DNA of 8,796 nt, from assembly GCA_003153055.1 (NCBI GenBank), contig PMBV01000558.1:1-8796 (forward strand). The letters are read 5' to 3'. The notes beneath the pieces were generated by a model. That model was not told the DNA's origin. It searched no databases and worked only from the letters and a program-made list of their open reading frames with translations. This document shows, piece after piece, positions 1 through 5,540 of the stretch. The translations under genes were made by a program, and so were the position numbers. The first letter of the stretch is position 1. The number at the start of each line of letters is the position of its first letter. Source of the DNA: Myxococcales bacterium (GTDB taxonomy: Bacteria > Myxococcota > Myxococcia > Myxococcales > Myxococcaceae).

Positions 1-731
1 GCCATGCCGATCGAATCGGCCATGCGCGTGAGCATTTGCTCGCTCTGCTTGTAGGGCTTGGAGGTTTCGGAGCGAAGGCTGAGGCTCCATGACAACTCCT
101 CGACTTTCGCGCCGCCGGCGAACTCCTCCACCTCGTGCGGCGAGCGCATGAGAAAGCTGTCTCGAATACAGACACCCGGATCCACCGGGATATCCGCCAT
201 GGCGCGGACCGAGAGCGACGCAGCGACTTCTTCCATATCCCGCTTCACATCGGGAACGTTCCTGTCTGCGGTCTGGTACTTGAGGAGCCATTCACCAGAA
301 TCATGACGAACCAGCGCCTCAACTATTGTCATTCTGTGGTCGCCGGCATCCTCGCGGTAGAGAAACATCCTTCCTCTGTTGCCAGGCAACTCAGATACGC
401 CACGCAATCTAGTCCCCTCGGTATCATGCCTGAGCGCGCGTAACTCGATTTCCCGAGCGGCGAGCTTCTCTCGAAACTCCGCATCGGTCGACCTCGGCGC
501 CACGGACTCTATCCTGATCGCATCCGATTTTGCGAAGCCCAACGCGAACTCCGCCTTTCGCGGCACGTCGAGAAGGTAGCGCCCAAAGCAAACGGTCTTC
601 ATCGTAGTAAGGTCGTTCATGAATGGTGCTCTCTTTGCTGGCGAGAAACAGCCTGCGGGTTGGCACGCGGTGGCCATCGCCAGCAAGAAGGCGGCCAACG
701 TTCTTCCGACGGTCTCGCGGGAGTGTCTCAT
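1..731 (-). CDS. Tli4-family T6SS immunity lipoprotein (3' end beyond window)
   Basis: Probable periplasmic immunity protein for the lipase encoded just upstream. The ATG at 731-729 overlaps the lipase stop as ATGA, so the pair is translationally coupled. About 243 residues are visible and the C-terminus is cut by the window edge. The N-terminus has basic residues, a hydrophobic stretch (about residues 11-22) and a lipobox-like MATAC ending at Cys23, which suggests a lipoprotein. A conserved-looking block follows at about 43-58, TVCFGRYLLDVPRKAE, which I recognise from the N-terminal domain of Tli4 proteins. From about residue 183 a second region (IPVDPGVCIRDSF, then EEFAGG) fits the C-terminal Tli4 domain. 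The gene uses codons that are rare in GC-rich genomes (several AGA, two ATA, one TTA), consistent with a transferred cargo module. The family call comes from recalled motifs plus context. Export to the periplasm is inferred, and fits an effector that attacks membrane lipids from the periplasm. Confidence 0.8.
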   Translation of the reverse strand, partial: MRHSRETVGRTLAAFLLAMATACQPAGCFSPAKRAPFMNDLTTMKTVCFGRYLLDVPRKAEFALGFAKSDAIRIESVAPRSTDAEFREKLAAREIELRALRHDTEGTRLRGVSELPGNRGRMFLYREDAGDHRMTIVEALVRHDSGEWLLKYQTADRNVPDVKRDMEEVAASLSVRAMADIPVDPGVCIRDSFLMRSPHEVEEFAGGAKVEELSWSLSLRSETSKPYKQSEQMLTRMADSIGM

Positions 732-2539
732 GGCATGTATTCCGAGACGAATCGCACGACAGCGTAGGCAGTCAGTTCCTTGGCGCGGCGATCGCCGTAG
801 CTCCCTTGGTGGTCATAGCCCGGGCTGTGAGCAGCCGCGATCTCTATCGTCTCATTGAGCGCTTGTGCAGAACATATCGGAACCGTTCCGTCTCCGGGCT
901 GGTCCTGATCCAAGAAGGCGAACTCTGCGATTTCTACCCTTTGATCGTGGACGATCTTTCTGTCGATCGTCACGTGCCGCAGGTCGATGTCTCTTCTTAG
1001 GGTTACCTCGCCGGAATCTCTTTCGGTGAACTTTGCACAGGTCGGTGGATCACTTACGGGCCCAGGATAGCGATTGTTCTGCTTCCAAGTCAGTGAACCA
1101 AAGGCTTTGTGCTCATCGCTGTCAGCGCTGTATTGGACGCAAGTGTGCTCGTGGTGGCTGGCTCCCAGCCTCTCGTGGAACGACGAGGCCTTGTCGAGTG
1201 TCTTCAGGAAACGCTCCCAAGCATCGTCACGCTCCTGCGAGCTCAACCCGGGCGACGGGTCCACCCACTCCGGATTCATCAAACGCCACCAGACGTCCTT
1301 CTGCTCATAGATTTCCTTGTAGGGGTCCGATTCAGGCAACACCTTCTCCGTGCCGTCGGGGTTCGCGATCTTCAGCCAGCCGGGACCGTAGAGTTTGTTC
1401 GGCAGCAGCTCTAGTGCGCCCGGAGAGTTGCTGAAGATCGCCGCCACTTCGGGGCCATTCTTTCCGAGGATTCTCGCGGCCGGATTGAAGCCGCGTCCAA
1501 CGGATGATCCCTCGAAACCAGCATGACAGCGGCGGTACGCGGCAGCTGCGCCATGGGTAGGCATCACCCCGTGAATCACGCCAAGTATCTTCTCCGCGAC
1601 GTTGCCGTCTGTCTTTCCAAGCTCGGAATTCGCAGCAGCACGAGCCACCAGGCCACCCATCGAGTGGGTGACGAGAATCACCTTCTCGCACTCGTAGCCC
1701 ATCTCCCTGAAGCGCTCGGTGAACTTCGCGATCTTTCCCAGTAGGTACTGGGCCGATTCACTGTTGCACTGAGTCCAGTTGTAGCCGACAGCATGGACCG
1801 GGTACCAGTAGCGCGCCGCCTTTTTGATCTCGTTCTCAGTAAGAACCTTGGCGCCCTTAATCACATTCCAGTTGGCATCCGACTGACTGCCCTGCATCAT
1901 GTTGTTCTTCCAGAAGAGATTCAGCTCACCAAAATAGTACATCCGGTTGAGGTTCAACTCCAGGAAGGCCAGGAGAGGGCCATAGCAGTCCTGCATGACG
2001 GTGCTCCAGCCGCGGCGCTTCATCTCTTTCAAGAAACCGCGTCGACGCTGCTCACCGCTTTCCTTCATCTTCTTGCCGTCCACCGTCGACTCGAAGACGA
2101 AGTCCTTGAGGACCTTTTCGCTGACCTCCGCGCGGTCATCGACTTCGGTGTTGTTCGGGTCAAGCAGGCGGCGGCGCTCGAAGGCATTGAGTGGCCAGAA
2201 GCGTCGGGCCATGAAGCCCACGGCGTCATCCGGGTGCCAGGCCCCGTCGCCCCAGCCGGTGGTGGTGACCGTCGTCGGCATGAAGGTCCAAGGGACCGTC
2301 TTGATTTCGTCGACGTAGACTTTCTTCGCAAAACCCTCGGGGAGCACTTTGAGTTTGAGATTCGAGCCCATGATGCCGGGCACGAGGATGACAGGAATCA
2401 CCTTCTCGGGAGGCACGACGACGGCGTGGCGCTTTGTGTCGCTCGTTGGAGTGAAGGGCGCTTCCGCCGACGGGTAGCCCTCGTCGTCGTAGCTGACCGG
2501 GCTGAGGTGGTAGGTATCGAACGGATTCTCTTTGAGCAT
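728..2539 (-). CDS. Tle4-like T6SS phospholipase effector (alpha/beta hydrolase)
   Basis: Predicted 603-residue lipase, probably an antibacterial effector hydrolysing membrane phospholipids. Near the N-terminus is VIPVILVPGIMGSN (about 47-60), an oxyanion-loop strand typical of LCAT-like lipases. The nucleophile elbow is VTHSMGG with Ser293, where Thr replaces the first Gly of GxSxG. Near the C-terminus GDGTVP supplies a likely catalytic Asp550, and His577 in DHQGSY (or His571) a likely catalytic His. No signal peptide is visible, as expected for T6SS cargo. The region between the oxyanion strand and the nucleophile is large (about 230 residues) and rich in aromatic residues, perhaps a lid or membrane-binding part. 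The start is ATG at 2539-2537; the frame stays open to 2980, but that sequence is a shadow of the repeat gene in another frame. It lies 28 nt after the repeat segment and overlaps the immunity gene by 4 nt. The Tle4 assignment rests mainly on the Tli4 partner; a Tle3-like or other lipase effector is the alternative. Confidence 0.8.
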   Translation of the reverse strand: MLKENPFDTYHLSPVSYDDEGYPSAEAPFTPTSDTKRHAVVVPPEKVIPVILVPGIMGSNLKLKVLPEGFAKKVYVDEIKTVPWTFMPTTVTTTGWGDGAWHPDDAVGFMARRFWPLNAFERRRLLDPNNTEVDDRAEVSEKVLKDFVFESTVDGKKMKESGEQRRRGFLKEMKRRGWSTVMQDCYGPLLAFLELNLNRMYYFGELNLFWKNNMMQGSQSDANWNVIKGAKVLTENEIKKAARYWYPVHAVGYNWTQCNSESAQYLLGKIAKFTERFREMGYECEKVILVTHSMGGLVARAAANSELGKTDGNVAEKILGVIHGVMPTHGAAAAYRRCHAGFEGSSVGRGFNPAARILGKNGPEVAAIFSNSPGALELLPNKLYGPGWLKIANPDGTEKVLPESDPYKEIYEQKDVWWRLMNPEWVDPSPGLSSQERDDAWERFLKTLDKASSFHERLGASHHEHTCVQYSADSDEHKAFGSLTWKQNNRYPGPVSDPPTCAKFTERDSGEVTLRRDIDLRHVTIDRKIVHDQRVEIAEFAFLDQDQPGDGTVPICSAQALNETIEIAAAHSPGYDHQGSYGDRRAKELTAYAVVRFVSEYMP

Positions 2540-2567
2540 GATGTCGTGCCTGTCTTTTTGCGCCACG

Positions 2568-3044
2568 TCAGGTGCGCTTCGGGCCAAAGATGCGAATGCG
2601 GTGGGTCCCCTCGAGTGCCGTGAGCTTGAGGCCGGTACGCCCTTGGGCATCGCTCTTGCCTTGCTCCTCTGTGCCGTTCTCGCGCAGGAGCGCGAACTTC
2701 CGATTGCGCGCAGGCTCCCCGTTGTGCAGGAACAAGACAAACTCCTGGTCAAAGAAGGTATTGGCTTTCTGCACGCTTCGAACGGAAGCGCCAGTCCAGG
2801 CGGGGGTCGGCCCAAAGAGGCTGATGCGATGGGGCCCTGGGCGTACCCTCCGCTTGAGGCCCGTACGCCCTTGGGCATCGCTCTCACCTCGCTCCTTGGT
2901 GCCATTCTCGAGCAGGAGCGCGAACTTTCGATTTGGAGCCGGCTCGCCGTTGTGCAGGAACAAGACGAATTCCTGGTCAAAGTTGATGACGGCTTTCGGC
3001 GCGCTCTCGACAGGCGAGTCAGGCCACGCGGTCTCCTCCTCCTT
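2568..3044 (-). CDS. Tandem beta-domain repeat segment, no credible start codon
   Basis: Open frame upstream of the lipase that encodes two copies of a 56-residue unit (2975-2808 and 2747-2580) joined by a 20-residue linker, ending PKRT. Each unit reads QEFVLFLHNGEPA, then NRKFALL, ENGT and SDAQGRTGLK. This is the pattern of small transthyretin- or carboxypeptidase-regulatory-like beta domains often attached to VgrG, PAAR and T6SS cargo proteins (recalled family knowledge). Just after the preceding TAA is a strong ribosome-binding-like run, AAAAGGAGGAGG, but the nearest GTG is out of frame and stops after two codons. The first possible in-frame start, TTG at 2963-2961, would cut into the first strand of repeat 1. 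The segment is in the same frame as the gene ending at 3045, so it may be the C-terminal half of one protein split by a nonsense codon. An adaptor or chaperone role beside the effector is an inference. Confidence 0.6.
   Translation of the reverse strand, partial: KEEETAWPDSPVESAPKAVINFDQEFVLFLHNGEPAPNRKFALLLENGTKERGESDAQGRTGLKRRVRPGPHRISLFGPTPAWTGASVRSVQKANTFFDQEFVLFLHNGEPARNRKFALLRENGTEEQGKSDAQGRTGLKLTALEGTHRIRIFGPKRT
2580..2747 (-). repeat. 56-codon tandem repeat, copy 2
   Basis: Second copy of the coding repeat (QEFVLFLHNGEPAR to IFGP), 168 nt, separated from copy 1 by 60 nt (20 codons). It lies four codons before the stop, so the repeat pair forms the C-terminal end of the product. Confidence 0.85.
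2808..2975 (-). repeat. 56-codon tandem repeat, copy 1
   Basis: First copy of the coding repeat, running from Gln of QEFVLFLHNGEPAP to the FGP end. It is exactly 168 nt, as is copy 2. By hand count 43 of 56 residues match copy 2. The first 40 residues are much better conserved than the last 16, where only Lys, Gly, His-Arg and Ile plus FGP are kept. Close DNA similarity suggests a fairly recent in-frame duplication. Confidence 0.85.
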
Positions 3045-3443
3045 TTAATAGTAGAGAGGTGGCGGGGTCTCCTGTTCTTCGATTGCTACGAGCGTGCCAT
3101 TCTCAAGCGCGTACAGCAGGTCCAGGAGGATGACGTCATGCTCAGGGACGGCGCTGCTGATGGTGTAGCGAGGGCGGAGACTACTGCCCATGGCCTCCCG
3201 CATCGCACTGAGGACGCTCTCGTTCCCGTAGCCTCGATGGGCATCTTCGAGCGCTCCGCGCGCCATCATCTTGCACACCAGCCGCGGTTCTTCCTCGGGC
3301 GCGAGATGCCGCCAATGCATGAAACGGAAGAGGCCTCGAGAGTCCCGAAGCGCCCAGCTGTCACCCCCCCATCGCTCAGCCATCGACTCCCCCAGGTGCC
3401 GAATAGGACGCCCCTTGCCCGCGGGAAGGGACATCGGATTCAC
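3045..3443 (-). CDS. Hypothetical protein heading the effector module
   Basis: I do not recognise this family. GTG at 3443-3441 gives 132 residues; ATG three codons further in (3434-3432) is an alternative. An SD-like GGCAGGGTGG lies just upstream. The product is soluble and mixed alpha/beta, with no signal peptide or membrane segment. Visible features are an N-terminal block rich in Trp, Arg and Gly (AERWGGDSWALRDSRG), a central charged helical part (EEEPRLVCKMMARGALEDAH), a hydrophobic stretch HDVILLDLLYALENGTLVAI, and a proline-rich tail PPPLYY directly before TAA. A proline-rich tail is an odd place to end and looks like an interdomain linker. The next in-frame codons encode KEEE and then the tandem repeats, so this may be the N-terminal domain of a longer T6SS accessory protein. 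Same strand and tight spacing place it in the effector operon. Confidence 0.6.
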   Translation of the reverse strand: MNPMSLPAGKGRPIRHLGESMAERWGGDSWALRDSRGLFRFMHWRHLAPEEEPRLVCKMMARGALEDAHRGYGNESVLSAMREAMGSSLRPRYTISSAVPEHDVILLDLLYALENGTLVAIEEQETPPPLYY

Positions 3444-3633
3444 CCACCCTGCCAGAAACGGCCCCGGTTGTCCGCCTCAGTTTCTGCGCCGCGAGGCACC
3501 TGAGGAATGCGTGTGATTTGGTCGAAGGCTGGGAGCGTACAGCGGCTCGACAGGCGCGGGGCCGAATCCCGTCGCACAATGGAGACACTCCATGTTCTCG
3601 ATGTGCGGCGCGTCGCTGGCCGTAGCCACGGGC

Positions 3634-4101
3634 TCACACGCTCTTCTTCGACACCATCGCCCAGATGATGAACATCGCCGCGGTGAAGGCGGGCGCTCCG
3701 AGCATCAGCCACACCCGGTTGAGCCGGTGAAAGCGCTCCGGCAAGGGGCTGTCACTCTCGAGCGCCGCGTCGGCGAGTCGTCGCATCTCCAACTGGAGGT
3801 ACGCCGCCGGCAGCCAGCAGACCATTGCCACGACGTAGCCGCCGATGCTCGCCAGCACCCACGAGGTGCTCCAGGGGAGGCCGTAGGTCACGACCAGATA
3901 GGCGCCGGTGAGAGGCGACAGCACCCCCGAGGGGACCGTGAAGACCCAGTCGGCAAACACGATCTCCCGCTGTGCCCAGGCGACGATCCGCACGTCGGTC
4001 GAGCGATCCGCCCGCACCTTCCACCAGGCGCTCATCAAGCCCGCGCCGAAGAAGATGGTGGCCGACAGCACGTGCAGCGTCTTGGCGAGGAGGATCAGCA
4101 T
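3634..4101 (-). CDS. DUF2269-type integral membrane protein
   Basis: Protein of 155 residues with four hydrophobic helices at about 3-24, 51-73, 80-102 and 130-150. The opening LILLAKTLHVLSATIFFG, with a His in the first helix, and the VFTVPSGVLSPLTG segment before helix 2 match what I know of DUF2269 (predicted inner-membrane proteins of unknown function). The start is ATG at 4101-4099, which overlaps the stop of the upstream DoxX-like gene in the string ATGCTGA, so the two are translationally coupled. DoxX-like and DUF2269 proteins are often neighbours, which supports both calls. A biochemical role cannot be given. The frame is open far upstream to 4896, but that part is the shadow of the DoxX-like gene. 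Confidence 0.8.
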   Translation of the reverse strand: MLILLAKTLHVLSATIFFGAGLMSAWWKVRADRSTDVRIVAWAQREIVFADWVFTVPSGVLSPLTGAYLVVTYGLPWSTSWVLASIGGYVVAMVCWLPAAYLQLEMRRLADAALESDSPLPERFHRLNRVWLMLGAPAFTAAMFIIWAMVSKKSV

Positions 4102-4835
4102 CGGCGAATCACCACCAGCGTGCCCGCGATGAGGGGCAGGTTCTTCGTCATCGGCCCGAACGGGTGGACCCAGAGCTCGGGCATGTTCCAGCTCACCAGA
4201 AGCGGCAGGACCACCAGCGCCGCCGCCTGGGCGATGAGCAGCGCCTTCAAGAGGCGCCCTTCGAGCAACAGCGCGGCGATGCCCGAGGCGAACTGCGCCA
4301 CGCCGAGCAGCACCAGGAAGACCGACGGGCTCATCGGCACCAGGCTGCTCTGCGCCACCACGGTGAGCTCCATGGGCTGCTGAAAGAGGATCTTGGGAAA
4401 CAGGCCCTCCGTCACCCAGACCATCGCCATGCCTCCCCGCAAGAGCCACGTGGCCCTCGGCGACCAGCCCTCGCGCGCCACCAGCCACGAGGCCAGCAGC
4501 ATCGCCACCAGCGGGTAGTTTTTGCTCAGCACCCCGAACGGATGCACCAGGAGCATCGGCTCGGCCACCGCGAGCACGAGGGTGAACCCGGCGATCATCG
4601 CCACCTGCAGGGCCACCAACGGCGTCGAAGGCCGACGCGTCATCACCACGATGGCCAGAACGATCTCGAGGCCACACGCCGCCCACATCAACCCGTGCGA
4701 CAGGTGGAGCCGATCGAGGTACTGCTCGCCGACCTGGCGATAGTACGGGTGAAAGACGCCCAACCCGGTGGTGAGCCAGATGAGGCCCGCACCCCAAGAG
4801 AGCCACCTCAGGTCCCGCTCGCCCGCTGCCTCCAT
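4095..4835 (-). CDS. DoxX-like membrane protein with two tandem halves
   Basis: Hydrophobic protein of 246 residues, about twice the length of a usual single DoxX-like domain. It consists of two related halves. Half 1 (about 10-118) begins LSWGAGLIWLTTGLG and ends with VHPFGVLSKNYPL. Half 2 (about 128-243) begins LLRGGMAMVWVTEGLFPK and ends with VHPFGPMTKNLPL. The HPFG..(S/T)KN.PL block is typical of the DoxX_3-like family. Seven or eight transmembrane helices are likely. The start at ATG 4835-4833 is a choice: GTG at 4862-4860 would add nine residues, and neither has a strong SD. Longer starts would run through the divergent thioredoxin gene and are rejected. The gene is coupled to the DUF2269 gene by a 7-nt overlap. 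The function of the family in bacteria is not settled; a role in membrane redox balance has been proposed for some DoxX proteins. Confidence 0.8.
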   Translation of the reverse strand: MEAAGERDLRWLSWGAGLIWLTTGLGVFHPYYRQVGEQYLDRLHLSHGLMWAACGLEIVLAIVVMTRRPSTPLVALQVAMIAGFTLVLAVAEPMLLVHPFGVLSKNYPLVAMLLASWLVAREGWSPRATWLLRGGMAMVWVTEGLFPKILFQQPMELTVVAQSSLVPMSPSVFLVLLGVAQFASGIAALLLEGRLLKALLIAQAAALVVLPLLVSWNMPELWVHPFGPMTKNLPLIAGTLVVIRRC

Positions 4836-4922
4836 TTCTCGAGAGACTACTTCGATTCTCACCGACCACGAGCGTGTTGAGCGGGTGGTCGCCCAAGAGG
4901 GCCAGGGTGTAGAGTCACGGCC

Positions 4923-5249
4923 ATGGCCGCTCACACCGTCACGCTCTCCGATGGGCAGTTTCGAGCCGAGGTCCTCGACTCTCAGCAACCCGTCCTGGTC
5001 GACTTCTGGGCCACCTGGTGCGCTCCCTGCATCGCGATGGAGCCCGCCCTCGAGGAGCTCGCCGCCAAGTACGCCGGCCGCGCCAAGGTGGGGAAATTGA
5101 ACATCGAAGACAACCAGCTCACCGCTCAAGAGTGGGGCATTCGCAGCGTGCCGAACTTGCTCGTCTTCAAGGGCGGCAAGGTGGTCGGGCAGATCGCCAG
5201 CGCCGTCTCGAAGGCGAAGCTCGAGGAGTTCCTGCTCAAGGCGATGTGA
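4923..5249 (+). CDS. trxA: Thioredoxin
   Basis: Cytoplasmic thiol-disulfide reductase of 108 residues, the normal length for a single-domain thioredoxin, with no signal peptide. The active site is FWATWCAPC, with redox cysteines at 33 and 36 and Ala in place of the usual Gly between them (CAPC rather than CGPC). The buried Asp27 and the cis-proline Pro77 in RSVPNLLVFKGGK are in the expected places; Asn follows the cis-Pro where Thr is usual. The start is ATG at 4923. No good SD lies upstream, only CAGGGTG about 15 nt away. The gene is divergent from the DoxX-like operon, sharing an 87-nt intergenic stretch, and precedes the ABC-ATPase remnant by 34 nt. This may be one of several thioredoxins in the genome, so the symbol indicates family rather than proven main TrxA. 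Confidence 0.95.
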   Translation: MAAHTVTLSDGQFRAEVLDSQQPVLVDFWATWCAPCIAMEPALEELAAKYAGRAKVGKLNIEDNQLTAQEWGIRSVPNLLVFKGGKVVGQIASAVSKAKLEEFLLKAM

Positions 5250-5283
5250 GGTCTACCTGGCCGGGTGCGTGAGGGGGGGCCGC

Positions 5284-5463
5284 ATGTCCGCCGAGGTGGT
5301 GCTGAACGCCGAGGGTCTCACCCTCCGCTACGGCGAGCTCTTGGCCGTCGATCATCTCTCCCTCGAGATTCCCGGAGCTGCTCCTTCAGCGTTGCGACAC
5401 TGGCCTGGACGTCGCTGCCCTCCTCGTTTCGCACCAGGCAGCTTCTCGATGGACTCCATCTGA
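5284..5463 (+). pseudogene. ABC transporter ATPase, 5' remnant
   Basis: The first 31 codons (to about 5376) read as a standard ABC ATPase N-terminus: MSAEVVLNAEGLTLRYGELL, then AVDHLSLEIPG. In intact members the next residues lead into Walker A (GxxGxGKT). Here the similarity stops at the PG, and the frame continues as unrelated, arginine- and proline-rich sequence to a stop at 5463. Walker A, the signature motif and Walker B are all absent, so no ATPase can be made. The start has an SD-like run GAGGGGGGG four bases before ATG, so the 5' end is still expression-ready. It follows thioredoxin by 34 nt on the same strand. This is best explained by a deletion or rearrangement that removed the rest of the gene. 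Confidence 0.75.
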
Positions 5464-5540
5464 CTGCTCTCGCACCAAAGAGTCTCTCCCAGGGACTTCG
5501 AGAGAGGCGTCAGAATCTGGAGACAGCCGGCGAGGCGCGT
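5377..5540 (-). other. Unassigned junction sequence, possible minus-strand gene remnant
   Basis: This piece lies between the truncated ATPase and the 3' end of the hydrolase gene. No complete gene is visible. On the minus strand one frame gives LGETLWCESSQMESIEKL and the next frame gives LVRNEEGSDVQASVATLKEQL, which together look like one helical stretch broken by a frameshift and then cut at about 5376. I cannot name the source gene. It could also be chance open sequence in GC-rich DNA. Confidence 0.3.

Noticed and set aside
1793..2623. Plus-strand 276-codon open frame
   Set aside because: It is antisense to the lipase, rich in His, Arg and Asp typical of shadow frames, and has no recognisable domain.
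728..2980. A 750-codon lipase frame with about 147 extra N-terminal residues
   Set aside because: The extra part is Ser/Arg/Pro-rich, lacks domain character, and overlaps the clearly coding tandem repeats in another frame. The real lipase start is ATG 2539.
2532..3503. Plus-strand 323-codon open frame
   Set aside because: It is antisense to the repeat segment and the upstream hypothetical gene; it shows no motif and is explained by GC-rich codon structure.
3634..4896. A 420-codon frame for the DUF2269 protein
   Set aside because: The upstream 265 codons are out-of-frame DoxX-like gene sequence; the coupled ATG at 4101 gives a normal family length.
4910..4915. TAGAGT just before the thioredoxin ATG as a leaderless -10 element
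   Set aside because: No -35 at proper spacing; the TTGAGC at 4877-4882 is 27 nt away. It could be chance.
4836..5129. N-terminal extension of the DoxX-like protein
   Set aside because: It lies antisense to the thioredoxin gene and has no membrane or domain character.
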